A DNA stretch of 64,000 nt from NCBI GenBank assembly GCA_004282745.1, contig SHMT01000002.1, forward strand, positions 62,001 to 126,000, read 5' to 3'. The DNA comes from Candidatus Scalindua sp. SCAELEC01. Lineage in GTDB: Bacteria; Planctomycetota; Brocadiia; Brocadiales; Scalinduaceae. The position numbers and the translations under genes are program-made. Shown in pieces: positions 51,417-60,096 of the stretch. Positions within the stretch are counted from its first letter, which is position 1. Every line of letters starts with the position of its first letter. The notes below the pieces were generated by a model. It worked only from the letters and a program-made list of their open reading frames with translations. It did not search any database and was not told where the DNA came from.

Positions 51417-53144
51417 ATGACGTCAGATTGTGTTATCAGGATCGCGGGAGAATCGGGAGAAGGTATCGTGCTCGCAGGTGAAATCGTCACGCTTGCATTA
51501 AGCCGAGCAGGATTTAATATATTCACCTTCAGGACATATCCTGCTGAAGTAAGAGGGGGGCCGTCCCTGTTTCAGATAAGGGCCGGTGCAGGCTGCCTTC
51601 GTTCCCAGGGTGATTCACTCGACATACTTGTTTCACTGAATGATGAGGCGCGCGATGGGAATTTGAAGGATTTAAAGGAAGGCAGTGTGTTACTGTGGGA
51701 CGGGACAAGTGACGTGCAATGGGACTCACCAGCTGATAAAGATATACTGAGCTTTCCAATTCCGATAACAGAGATTGTGAGTAGAGAGGTAGGTGTCTAC
51801 CGATGCAAAAACATGGTGGCCATTGGCGCTTTATGTAATGTATTACATTTTGACTATTCTGTCCTCGAAAGCGTCATACAAGAAAAGACATCCAAGAAAG
51901 GCCGCCATCTCCTGGAAAAGAACCTTCTTGCATATAAGTTGGGTTTTGACTATGTAGAGACACATAAGACGAAATCTCTTCCCTGTCACCTCAGTCCCAT
52001 TGGCAAATCTGAAAAATTGTCGCTATCAGGCAATGAGGCTCTCGCGCTTGGCGCGCTGATGAGTGGTTGCAGGTTTTACGCGGCCTATCCAATCACCCCT
52101 GCCACAGATCTGATGGAGTGGTTAGCGCTGGAGCTTCCCAGGATTGGTGGCACAGTTATCCAGGCAGAGGATGAAATGAGCGCATTAGGAATGGTGTTGG
52201 GGGCATCATTTGTTGGTCAAAAGGCCTTTACCGCAACATCAGGACCAGGGCTTTCATTAATGGCCGAGCTTATTGGAATGGCATGTATGGCAGAAATACC
52301 CTCGGTTATTGTAGATGTCCAGCGGGGGGGACCAAGTACCGGAATGCCTACCAAAACGGAACAATCTGATTTAAATCTTGCCCTGTACGGAACACACGGA
52401 GACTCCCCAAGAATCGTCTTGGCACCGACAAACGTTGAAGACTGTTTTTATCAAATTATGAATGCATTTAACCTGTCTGAAAAATATCAGGTGCCGGTAA
52501 TTGTCTTGTCAGATCAATCATTAGGGCACAGGAAAGAGAGTGTGAGAAGACCTGTCATGGCAGATATCAAACGGGGCGAAAGGCTAAGGCCGAAGGGAGA
52601 TGAAAGTAAGGATTATCGCAGATACAGATTGACCCCGTCCGGTGTTTCCCCTATGGCAATTCCCGGAGAGGATGAGGGATACTACGTGGCGCAGGGACTG
52701 GAGCATGATGAATACGGTGCGCCCTGTTATGACCCTGAAAATCATCTCCAGATGACTACCAAACGTTTCTGTAAATTACAGGATATTTCAGACGACATTG
52801 CTCTGTTTAAAAGATACGGAAAACGGGATGCGCGTATAGGAATAATTGGTTGGGGGTCAACTGAAGGGGCGGTGAGGGAGGCCTTTGAAAGGCTTAACAC
52901 GGAAGGATACCCGGTAGAGGTCTTTTACCCTCAGGTATTAAATCCCTTACCTGATAAAGAGATAAGAAACTTTCTTGAAAACAAGAAGTCCGTCCTCGTC
53001 CCTGAGATAAATTATACAGGCCAGTTTTCCATGCTCCTCAGGGGTAAATACCTTAAGCAGGTTACCCCGCTCACTATTTGCGGCGGGGTCCCATTTACGG
53101 TAAAGGAAATTTACAGCAAAGTTAGAGAATTATGCGACACATGA
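51417..53144 (+). CDS. korA: 2-oxoacid:ferredoxin oxidoreductase, fused gamma-alpha subunit
   Basis: A 575-residue subunit. Residues 1-190 are the gamma domain (GESGEGIVLAGEIV, YPAEVRGGPSLFQIR). Residues about 200-575 are the alpha domain with FYAAYPITPATDLMEWLA (pyrimidine-binding), SGPGLSLMAELIGMACMAE and QRGGPSTGMPTKTEQSDL. The two-subunit arrangement without a ferredoxin subunit is the KorAB type, which interconverts 2-oxoglutarate and succinyl-CoA with ferredoxin, in an oxidative or reductive TCA cycle. GAGAGA sits upstream of ATG 51417... (AAGTGAAAGAGA). The beta subunit overlaps the 3' end. Substrate assignment (2-oxoglutarate rather than pyruvate) is by family resemblance. Confidence 0.92.
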   Translation: MTSDCVIRIAGESGEGIVLAGEIVTLALSRAGFNIFTFRTYPAEVRGGPSLFQIRAGAGCLRSQGDSLDILVSLNDEARDGNLKDLKEGSVLLWDGTSDVQWDSPADKDILSFPIPITEIVSREVGVYRCKNMVAIGALCNVLHFDYSVLESVIQEKTSKKGRHLLEKNLLAYKLGFDYVETHKTKSLPCHLSPIGKSEKLSLSGNEALALGALMSGCRFYAAYPITPATDLMEWLALELPRIGGTVIQAEDEMSALGMVLGASFVGQKAFTATSGPGLSLMAELIGMACMAEIPSVIVDVQRGGPSTGMPTKTEQSDLNLALYGTHGDSPRIVLAPTNVEDCFYQIMNAFNLSEKYQVPVIVLSDQSLGHRKESVRRPVMADIKRGERLRPKGDESKDYRRYRLTPSGVSPMAIPGEDEGYYVAQGLEHDEYGAPCYDPENHLQMTTKRFCKLQDISDDIALFKRYGKRDARIGIIGWGSTEGAVREAFERLNTEGYPVEVFYPQVLNPLPDKEIRNFLENKKSVLVPEINYTGQFSMLLRGKYLKQVTPLTICGGVPFTVKEIYSKVRELCDT

Positions 53145-53992
53145 AGCGTCATACACCACTTGATTATAAAGGGAGAAACAAGCCGGTCTGGTGCGCAGGG
53201 TGCGGTGATTATGGGGTGCTGGCCGCGCTATTTAATGCGTTCAGTCAAAAAGGGATCGACACAAAGGATGTTGCGATCGTCTCGGGAATAGGATGCTCCG
53301 GCAGACTGCCCGATTTCATAAAGGCATACGGCTTTCACGGTGCGCACGGACGTGCGCTTCCCGTTGCTATTGGCGTAAAGGTAGCAAATCCATCCTTACA
53401 CGTTTTTGTCGTTGGCGGGGACGGAGATGGGTTAAGCATCGGCGCAGGACATTTCCCCCATGCCGCACGAAAAAATATTGATATGACATATATACTCATG
53501 GACAATTCACTCTTCGGAATGACGAAGGGACAATTTTCTCCCACAAGTCCGTGTAAATTTGAGAGCGGCTCCTCTCCATATGGCACCCTGGAGGAACCGA
53601 TGGATCCGATTGCCTTGTCATTAATATATGGGAGCACCTTTGTAGCAAGAGGATATTCCGGGCCGTCGAAAATAGATGCTTTAATTAATATAATTCGCGA
53701 GGCAATGGAGCATAAAGGGTTTTCATTTATCCATGCCCTGAGTCCGTGCATAACGTATAACAAGGTCGTAACGTTTCAGTCGCTGAACGCTCAGGTTGTC
53801 GACATAGATGAAACGCACAGGATTGATGATAGAAATGGGGCATTGGCACTTGCCCTTCATGAAGAAAAACTCTCTGTAGGGCTGTTTTATAAAATCACAA
53901 AGCCTACGTTTAATGAAAGGCTTGTCGTCATGAATGAAAAATGCGGGAAACGCGGTCTGGATATTGAAAGACTGTATGCTAAATTTACTTAA
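53132..53992 (+). CDS. korB: 2-oxoacid:ferredoxin oxidoreductase, beta subunit (TPP-binding)
   Basis: A 286-residue TPP-binding subunit. WCAGCGDYGVL (19-29) supplies Cys for the 4Fe-4S cluster. GIGCSGRLPDFIKAYGFHG contains the TPP and second Cys region, and GGDGDGLSIGAGHF is the Mg-TPP motif; a further Cys lies in SPTSPCKFESGS. It forms the active enzyme with KorA. The frame can start at ATG 53132 or at ATG 53141; the latter gives the common ATGA overlap with korA. Its TAA stop is directly followed by a family B repeat. Confidence 0.92.
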   Translation: MRHMKRHTPLDYKGRNKPVWCAGCGDYGVLAALFNAFSQKGIDTKDVAIVSGIGCSGRLPDFIKAYGFHGAHGRALPVAIGVKVANPSLHVFVVGGDGDGLSIGAGHFPHAARKNIDMTYILMDNSLFGMTKGQFSPTSPCKFESGSSPYGTLEEPMDPIALSLIYGSTFVARGYSGPSKIDALINIIREAMEHKGFSFIHALSPCITYNKVVTFQSLNAQVVDIDETHRIDDRNGALALALHEEKLSVGLFYKITKPTFNERLVVMNEKCGKRGLDIERLYAKFT

Positions 53993-54070
53993 GGGCCCAG
54001 GAAAGAATAACTTTTTGTTTTATCGCCCGTCCGAACGGTATGAGCCGGGCGGGCGCTCAGTTTTAGATCA
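53992..54070 (+). repeat. Repeat family B at korB stop (copy 5)
   Basis: Begins AGGGCCCAGGAAAGAATAAC on the last base of the korB stop codon and continues through a GC-rich hairpin (CGCCCGTCCGAACGG ... CCGGGCGGGCG) to TTTTAGATCA. The right terminus is missing. Confidence 0.75.
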
Positions 54071-54194
54071 TGATTAGGGCAATTCAAAGAATTGCCAGGC
54101 AATTTGGAAAATTGCCCTGATTTGAGCAGGTTGGATTACGGCCGAAAAGCCGAATCCATAAGAATAGTTTTAAATTTGTCCGAAAGTATCAATC

Positions 54195-55403
54195 ATGCAA
54201 GCGAAAAAGAATATTGTTGTCATGGGAGCCGGTTACGGGGGGATTACGGCTGCGTTGCGACTCGCGCGGCTGTTTCATAAGCATCACGATTATCAAATAC
54301 ATCTTATTGATAGAAATCCTTACCACACGCTCAAAACGCAACTGCATGAGGCTGCCATCCGCAAGACAGAGGTGACCATTCCTATTGACCGCATTATACA
54401 GAGAAGAAATATTCTTTTTCATCTTGGAGAAGTAACCAGGATTGATTCCGCTACACAGACTATCTTCATGGGAAGCAAGTCTCTCTCATTTCATTACCTG
54501 GCGATAGCGCTTGGAAGCCAGGTAAATTTCCATAATATTCCAGGATTGCGGGAAAATTCTTTTCCGCTTCAAACATTAAGTGATGCTCAACTCATTTATG
54601 ACTATATTACCCGGCTCTGTGCGCGTGTGGTATCAGAGTCTAGTGAGAATCGACGAAGAGATATGCTACGATTTGTCATCGGTGGCGGCGGTTTATCAGG
54701 AGTGGAATTTGCCGCAGAACTTGCGGAACATGTTGTTCAGTGTACCCATAATTCTCACGTGAACCCTCATGAGGTTGAAATCATCGTTGTGGTATCGGGC
54801 AGTCGCGTAGTCCCGAGAATGGATGAATCCTTTTCGACACGTATTTATAAAAAACTCATTGAAAAGGGCATAAAGATTGTGTCTGAAACAAAAATTGTTA
54901 GTCGTACCGCAGACACCGTCACCCTTTCATCGGGTAAGGTGTTGAGAACGAAAACGGTAATCTGGGCGGGTGGTATTCGCATACAGGAACTCGCAAGGCG
55001 AAGCGGAATGAAGATCGGGCAATTGGGTCGTATTATTGTCGACACATTTCTTAAAGTAGAGGGTTATCCAACCATATATGCCATCGGCGATAATGCCCTT
55101 GCTGTGAATCCCTGCTCGAAAGAGGCTGTTCCCGCTGCCGCTCAGTTTGCATTGCAGCAGGGGCGACTGGCAGCAAACAATATCTATGCCGATATTTTTG
55201 GGGGAATGAGAAAACCGTATCACCCAAAACTTTTAGGCGAAGTCGTCGGTCTGGGAAGGCATCTTGCCGTTGGATGGTTCGCGCTCCCCTTCTTTGAGAA
55301 GATCACCTTTGTTGGTTTTTTAGGAAGTCTTCTTAAAGCAGCAGTTCAGGGAAAACACATCTTTCTCTTGAGAAAAGAGAGTGGGAAATGGATAACATAT
55401 TAA
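54195..55403 (+). CDS. ndh: Type II NADH:quinone oxidoreductase (NDH-2)
   Basis: A 402-residue flavoprotein. FAD-binding motif VVMGAGYGGITAALRLA (8-24), NADH-binding motif VIGGGGLSGVEFAAEL (about 155-170) and the third FAD block YAIGDNALAVNP (about 295). The C-terminal segment (about 345-402, ALPFFEKITFVGFLGSLLKA) forms the amphipathic membrane-binding helix of NDH-2. It oxidises NADH and reduces quinone at the cytoplasmic membrane face without pumping. ATG 54195; weak ribosome site. The TAA stop is followed immediately by a complete family B element. It lies downstream of korAB with a 200-bp repeat-containing gap. Confidence 0.92.
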   Translation: MQAKKNIVVMGAGYGGITAALRLARLFHKHHDYQIHLIDRNPYHTLKTQLHEAAIRKTEVTIPIDRIIQRRNILFHLGEVTRIDSATQTIFMGSKSLSFHYLAIALGSQVNFHNIPGLRENSFPLQTLSDAQLIYDYITRLCARVVSESSENRRRDMLRFVIGGGGLSGVEFAAELAEHVVQCTHNSHVNPHEVEIIVVVSGSRVVPRMDESFSTRIYKKLIEKGIKIVSETKIVSRTADTVTLSSGKVLRTKTVIWAGGIRIQELARRSGMKIGQLGRIIVDTFLKVEGYPTIYAIGDNALAVNPCSKEAVPAAAQFALQQGRLAANNIYADIFGGMRKPYHPKLLGEVVGLGRHLAVGWFALPFFEKITFVGFLGSLLKAAVQGKHIFLLRKESGKWITY

Positions 55404-55585
55404 GGGTTCAGGAAAGAATAATTTGTCGTTCTTGCATCTCATTTTCAGGCCACCTTCGGCCGCTCTTCACTCGCAGCATCCTCGCTGTAGCTCAGGCTAC
55501 GCCTGCGGTCCTGCTCGATCAGATCAACCAAATCTGATCTAAAACTGAGTGCTATAAAGCAACAAGTTATTTTTTCCTGAACCCT
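55403..55585 (+). repeat. Repeat family B (copy 6, complete)
   Basis: 183 bp with inverted termini AGGGTTCAGGAAAGAATAAT and TTATTTTTTCCTGAACCCT. The interior includes CTCGCTGTAGCTCAGGCTAC and CTGCGGTCCTGCTCGATC, plus the inner palindrome AGATCAACCAAATCTGATCT. The first base is the last base of the ndh stop codon. It matches copy 7 (58494-58676) in length, in inverted orientation. Confidence 0.9.
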
Positions 55586-55730
55586 AAGGGTCCGAAAATG
55601 GGAGATCCTGATAATGGGGCAAGCCCCGGCACCAGTTTTAAAAATTTACCGGAAGAGTGGGTTTGCCGGGAGTGTGGAGCGTCGCAGGACCAATTTGAAA
55701 AAATTTAAAATCATTAAGAGAGGAGTTTTT

Positions 55731-55991
55731 ATGAAAGCGTCTGTCTATGACACATACGTCGTAAAGAAAAACGGGGAGAAAATGCATTTTGATATTATCG
55801 TCCCGGAAGATCAATCTCACGAAAAGGTCATTCAATACGGCCATGAATATCTAAAAAAAGTTGGACAAGAGGGGCAACCGCTCACAACGAAAGAGTGCCG
55901 CTTCTGTCACATGGAAGAAGCATCAGAGGATGCCGAAAAGGCCATTAAAAAGGATGGTTATTACATTTACGAAATGGAAGGATGTAATTGA
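55731..55991 (+). CDS. DUF2024 family protein
   Basis: An 86-residue protein with the DUF2024 pattern: MKASVYDTYVVKKNGEKMHF at the start, and TKECRFCHMEE and GYYIYEMEGC near the end. GAGGAG lies 6 bases before ATG 55731, so the in-frame codons upstream to 55614 are not part of it. The family is of unknown function. CRFCH resembles a haem c motif by chance of spacing, but the protein has no signal peptide, so haem attachment is not expected. Start of a run of four plus-strand genes. Confidence 0.88.
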   Translation: MKASVYDTYVVKKNGEKMHFDIIVPEDQSHEKVIQYGHEYLKKVGQEGQPLTTKECRFCHMEEASEDAEKAIKKDGYYIYEMEGCN

Positions 55992-56114
55992 GAGATGTCC
56001 TATCCAGATGCAATATTCGAGTTTGGAATTTCAACTATTGAACGCAAAACGCTTGCAAAACAGCGACAACATGTTGATAACATGGACGCACCAAGCGCCT
56101 AAAGAGAGACTAAC

Positions 56115-56960
56115 ATGGAATTTAAAAAGTTGACAGAAAATATTACAATACCTGTTCTCGGTCTAGGAACCTGGACTATTGGCGGGAGGGATGAAGCTGA
56201 TACCACGCATGATAAAGAAGATGTTTCTGCGATTAAGACCGCTCTTCAACTTGGAGTAACACACATTGATACCGGAGAATCGTACGCCCAGGGCCATGCG
56301 GAAGAATTAATTGGAAAGGCAATCAGCGGCTTTGAGAGAAAAAGCCTGTGTATCACTTCGAAAGTTTCACCGGAACATTTAACCTATGAAGATCTCATTA
56401 CTTCTGCAAAGGGAAGTCTGCGGAGATTACGTACGGATTATATTGATTTATATTTGATTCATGCGCCTAATCCGGACATCCCAATAGAAGGAACCATGAA
56501 GGCAATGGACCATTTGATTGAGCAGAAACTGATTCGCTATATGGGCGTGAGCAATTTTTCGGTTGAACAGATAAAAGAGGCACAGAAATACGCGAAAAAC
56601 AGAATAGCGGCGAATCAGATTGAATACAACCTGCTCGTTAGAGACAAGGGTAGAGTTACGGAGAATATGGAATCAAAAATAATTCCTTATTGTCAAGAGA
56701 ATGATATTCTCATTATTGCATGGAGACCCCTTGCGAATGGCAGGCTTGCAAAACCTGGCTATAAAATCTTGGATGAACTGTCGAAAAAATACAACAAGAC
56801 TCAGGCTCAAATTGCCATTAATTGGCTGATTTCGAAAAAGAGGATTGTCACCATGACAAAATCGACAAATGTTGAGCATCTTAAAGAAAACCTAGGCGCC
56901 ATTGGTTGGAAATTAAAGCAGGAGGATATTGATCGATTGAATAACGAATTTGTACGTTAA
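56115..56960 (+). CDS. Aldo/keto reductase
   Basis: A 281-residue NADPH-dependent oxidoreductase with the AKR barrel. The catalytic tetrad is visible: Asp and Tyr in HIDTGESYAQGHAEEL (about 51-66), Lys in CITSKVSPEH (about 82) and His in LYLIHAPNPDIP (about 115). The cofactor region is near RPLANGRL and TKSTNVEHLKENL. GAGAGA lies 7-8 bases before ATG 56115. It would reduce aldehydes or ketones; the substrate is unknown. The gene follows DUF2024 by 124 bp. Confidence 0.92.
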   Translation: MEFKKLTENITIPVLGLGTWTIGGRDEADTTHDKEDVSAIKTALQLGVTHIDTGESYAQGHAEELIGKAISGFERKSLCITSKVSPEHLTYEDLITSAKGSLRRLRTDYIDLYLIHAPNPDIPIEGTMKAMDHLIEQKLIRYMGVSNFSVEQIKEAQKYAKNRIAANQIEYNLLVRDKGRVTENMESKIIPYCQENDILIIAWRPLANGRLAKPGYKILDELSKKYNKTQAQIAINWLISKKRIVTMTKSTNVEHLKENLGAIGWKLKQEDIDRLNNEFVR

Positions 56961-57096
56961 TCTAAGCCTGAGATGCTCCCAGTGAGACAGGTTGGAAGCC
57001 TGTCTCACTGATCCACATAGTTACTCTACGCTCCGGAAGTGGCTCGATCATAAAGAGGAGCAATGACAGGAGCTTAAAAGCCGATATCTTAAAGAA

Positions 57097-57630
57097 TTGG
57101 AAGAGAAAAAAACGTTATATACCATCGGGCACTCAACGAGAACGATTGATGAGTTTCTGGTCCTGCTGAAAGTGCACAATATACGAAAAATTGTTGATAT
57201 TCGAACAATTCCAAGATCTCGTCATAATCCACAGTTCAACGAAAAGATAGTTCAGCGTTCATTGCAAAAAGTAGGAGTGGATTACTTGCATCTGGCAGAG
57301 CTTGGCGGTCTTCGGCATACTACCCCAGACTCAAAAAATCTCGGATGGCATAACACTTCATTCCGAGGGTTTGCGGATTACATGGATACTCCTGAATTTG
57401 CAAGAGGAATTGAACTTCTTGAGAAGCTCGCGAAAAAAGAAGAGACCGCCGTTATGTGCGCCGAGGCGGTTCCATGGCGCTGTCATCGGTCTCTGATTGC
57501 GGATGCTCTCACGAAACGAGAATGGAATGTTTTCCACATAATGAATTTGAAAACCGCATCTAAGCATCGCCTGACGCCGTTTCTAAAGATTCAGCAGGGA
57601 AAGCTTACTTATCCGATACCAAAGATATGA
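57097..57630 (+). CDS. DUF488 family protein
   Basis: A 177-residue protein. TLYTIGHSTRTIDEFLVLL, VDIRTIPRSRHNPQF and the cysteine motif MCAEAVPWRCHRSLIAD are DUF488 hallmarks. The function is unknown; the Cys/His cluster suggests metal or nucleic-acid association. The frame appears to start at TTG 57097, preceded by AAAGAA; no ATG lies close. It overlaps the downstream glycosylase gene by 4 bp (ATGA), which suggests a joint role, possibly in DNA-damage handling. Confidence 0.87.
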   Translation: MEEKKTLYTIGHSTRTIDEFLVLLKVHNIRKIVDIRTIPRSRHNPQFNEKIVQRSLQKVGVDYLHLAELGGLRHTTPDSKNLGWHNTSFRGFADYMDTPEFARGIELLEKLAKKEETAVMCAEAVPWRCHRSLIADALTKREWNVFHIMNLKTASKHRLTPFLKIQQGKLTYPIPKI

Positions 57631-58151
57631 TCCACTATCATTATAAAAATTCAGAGATACTTTTTGCAGGTATTAATCCTCATCCTGGATCATTTGATCG
57701 GGGAATTCCTTTTTCGAACAACAAACTATTTTGGTACTTACTGTCGAGAGCCGGTCTGATCAAAGAAAAAATCGAGGATCTTAAGGATGATTCAAAGTTG
57801 CGACATATCTACAAGAATAGATTCAATACGGTCTACAAACTGGGTCTGATAAATATAATTGACAGACCCACTCGTAATATCACACTACTCAAGAAAGGCG
57901 AGGAACAGCAGGGCAAAGTGAAAATCGAGAAAATCATTAAGACCCAAAAACCTAAAGTAGTTTGTTTCATAGGAAAGGTTTCCTACGAAAAATATGCAGG
58001 AACAAAGGATTTCACTTTCGGATGGCAAAATGACATTTACCAATCAAAGGCTTTTGTTATGCATGCTCCATTACGCGGAAAAGCGGAAGTGAGAATACAC
58101 GAACTAAAAAAAGTGGTAAAAGCGAGTAGGAAAAAGTGGCAAGAAAATTGA
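57627..58151 (+). CDS. Mug/TDG-like uracil-DNA glycosylase family protein
   Basis: A 174-residue protein. The N-terminal block ILFAGINPHPGSFDRGIPFS followed by NNKLFWYLL carries the GINP motif (catalytic Asn) of mismatch-specific glycosylases. VVCFIGKVSYEKYAG and VMHAPLRGKAEV stand in for motifs 2 and 3, the latter diverged from the usual NPS form. It would remove uracil or thymine mispaired with G. ATG 57627 overlaps the DUF488 stop by 4 bp. Function assignment is moderate because of the diverged second motif. Confidence 0.82.
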   Translation: MIHYHYKNSEILFAGINPHPGSFDRGIPFSNNKLFWYLLSRAGLIKEKIEDLKDDSKLRHIYKNRFNTVYKLGLINIIDRPTRNITLLKKGEEQQGKVKIEKIIKTQKPKVVCFIGKVSYEKYAGTKDFTFGWQNDIYQSKAFVMHAPLRGKAEVRIHELKKVVKASRKKWQEN

Positions 58152-58166
58152 TTTACGGTCATCAAT

Positions 58167-58310
58167 GTCCGGTTAGATTTTTGCTTTCGTCATACCCGAA
58201 CGCCTTTATTGGGTATCCAGAGACTCATTTCATCATAGATTCCCGCTAAAAACATGCGGGAATGACAAGTTTTTTGGCGATAAATTAAATGCGCAAAAAC
58301 CTAACCGGAC
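58167..58310 (-). repeat. Repeat family E (copy 1)
   Basis: 144 bp bounded by GTCCGGTTAGATTTTTGC and GCAAAAACCTAACCGGAC (inverted), with inner pieces GACTCATTTCATCATAGATT and ACATGCGGGAATGACAAG. A second copy lies at 62551-62702 in the opposite orientation. Confidence 0.88.
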
Positions 58311-58493
58311 GCTACTGATTTACGGTAAAACCATTAAAGATCAGGGCGAAAACCCAAGAAAGGTAAAAAATAGGCATGGTGTCCCTCGAATTCCTCAGAG
58401 AGATACATTTCATTGTTCTCAACTACCTTGTATCCCTATGCTCTTAAACCTGGCTTAACCTTCGTCTCTTCTATTTAGCCTGGTCAGGCCATA

Positions 58494-58676
58494 AGGATCT
58501 AGGAAAAAATAACTTGTTGTTTTATAGCGCTCAGTTTTAGATCCGATTTGGTCGATCTGATCGAGCAGGACCGCAGGCGTAGCCTGAGCTACAGCGAGGA
58601 TACTGCGAGTGAAGAGCGGCCGAAGGTGGCCTGAAAATGAGATGCAAGAACGACAAGTTATTTTTTCCTGGACCCT
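58494..58676 (-). repeat. Repeat family B (copy 7, complete, inverted)
   Basis: 183 bp, the reverse complement of copy 6 apart from a few changes: begins AGGATCTAGGAAAAAATAAC and ends TTATTTTTTCCTGGACCCT. It ends 9 bp from the stop codon of the EEP-family gene. The region 58311-58493 between the two repeats shows nothing. Confidence 0.9.
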
Positions 58677-58685
58677 AAGCCCCTG

Positions 58686-59609
58686 TTAATTGATACCCTT
58701 GACTTTGAACTCTACAAATAACGCCTTATGATCCGATGATTTAATATCTTCCAATACATCTGTAGAATCTTGCTTCACTTCAAGCCACTTCTGACTATAG
58801 AATATATGGTCCAAAGGGGTTGGTAAAACAAACCAAGTTTTTATTTTTTTTTCATCTTTCTCGTTATAAGCAACCCTCACTAAATCCAGTCCTGTTTCCG
58901 GCACATTTAATTCGTCCTTTAAGAATTTCAACCTTTTTTTGCTTCTTGTATTGAAATCTCCGGCAAATATTATTGGACCATTGTGCTTTTCTATTTCTTC
59001 TATTATGGCAGTAATCTGTGCTGTAAATTCTTCATAGCCAACCATATTAATACCGTGAATATTTACTACTAACAATTCAGTCGAATTTGATATCTTATAT
59101 TTAGTAAACAAAGCGGTCTTTGGGGTTTTGACATACGGTTCTAATCCTTCAGTTATTAAAGCATCCCATTTTTCCGGTTTTAGTTTAGACGCAGTTAGAA
59201 CTCCAGAGTAGACGTCATGCTTTCTTTCTATTAAATTTGGAGAAAATATCCAATAAATTTTGTCATATTTATCTTTTACCTCTTTAGCTCTAAGAGTTTT
59301 AAGCGCATATTCCATGCCTGTATTTAATCTTGCTTCTTGAAGGATAATGATGTCCGGATTTTTATCTTCATAAATTGTTTGAAAGTCTGTTACCCAATCT
59401 CTGTAATTTCCTTCCTTGTGGATATTCCAAACAAGCACTTTAATTAAAGAGCTATCAGGTGATGCTGTTATTGTATCTGATGAATCAAACGAAATTCCTG
59501 TTTCAAAATATTCTCTTTTAATTGGAATATAATTTTTCGGAGAAAGAAGACATGATGAGGTAAAGATTGTTACTGTTAATAAAACAACGAAGTTCTTAAG
59601 CATTATCAC
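58686..59609 (-). CDS. Endonuclease/exonuclease/phosphatase (EEP) family lipoprotein
   Basis: A 307-residue exported enzyme. Its signal sequence ends IFTSSCLL, so lipidation at the Cys (about 20) is likely. The EEP catalytic blocks are complete: VLVWNIHKEGN, IIILQEARL, FAGDFNTRSKKR, PLDHIFYS and SSDHKALFVEF, giving the metal-binding Glu and catalytic Asp/His pairs. The family contains endonucleases, phosphodiesterases and sphingomyelinases; the envelope location argues for a nuclease or phosphodiesterase acting outside the cytoplasm. The first codon may be GTG 59609 (AAGGAG 6 bases upstream) or ATG 59603. Single gene. Confidence 0.87.
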   Translation of the reverse strand: MIMLKNFVVLLTVTIFTSSCLLSPKNYIPIKREYFETGISFDSSDTITASPDSSLIKVLVWNIHKEGNYRDWVTDFQTIYEDKNPDIIILQEARLNTGMEYALKTLRAKEVKDKYDKIYWIFSPNLIERKHDVYSGVLTASKLKPEKWDALITEGLEPYVKTPKTALFTKYKISNSTELLVVNIHGINMVGYEEFTAQITAIIEEIEKHNGPIIFAGDFNTRSKKRLKFLKDELNVPETGLDLVRVAYNEKDEKKIKTWFVLPTPLDHIFYSQKWLEVKQDSTDVLEDIKSSDHKALFVEFKVKGIN

Positions 59610-59810
59610 TATCTCTCCTTTGAAGGAAAGGATAAGGGGAAATAAGGGGTCAAGTCCATTCTTGACTACTTGTTTCCTTTAATATTTTATCTTGTTTAGC
59701 TAATTTTTTATTTGTCTTTAATTTTCCCTAAAACGAAAACATATTGTTCCTACTGTTCTGTAAGTTGATATTTTATACTTTTTAGCAATTCCCGGAAACT
59801 GAAATCCGGA

Positions 59811-59907
59811 TATACCCATCACAAAATATTTTTAGGAATTTCTGGGCCGGAGTTTACTTGAAATTTTGCTTTTTCGATTGAACAAAACCAGAGGTTCAGT
59901 AATACTA
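59811..59907. repeat. Repeat family D, left half (copy 3)
   Basis: TATACCCATC, TTTTTAGGAATTTC and TTTTTCGATTGAACAAAA match the left half of the copy at 47709. The right half is cut off by a family B fragment. Confidence 0.7.
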
Positions 59908-59925
59908 AGGGCCCAGGAAAGACTT
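59908..59925 (+). repeat. Repeat family B terminus (copy 8)
   Basis: AGGGCCCAGGAAAGACTT: the left terminus only. It marks the boundary between native-looking repeat sequence and the higher-GC block that contains glgX. Confidence 0.55.
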
Positions 59926-60096
59926 GATCCGTATATAGGATTGGCTGGTGTCATGTTATCTCCTAACGCTTCTTGTTCGCGCCTCGCAGCTGTTAGTTTA
60001 ACGACATTAACTTTCTTGGGAGAAATGGTATGGTTTGTCTAGGAGTTTCGTCAATCACGTAAGTTTCAGAAAAGTCTTGAGCGCAAAGAGCCAGAG

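Noticed and set aside
55490-55520. GTAGCTCAGG-containing segment resembling part of a tRNA
   Set aside because: It recurs in every longer family B repeat, cannot form a cloverleaf, and lacks the T-loop sequence.
55895-55910. CRFCH in the DUF2024 protein as a haem c site
   Set aside because: The protein has no signal peptide, and the motif belongs to the conserved DUF2024 sequence.
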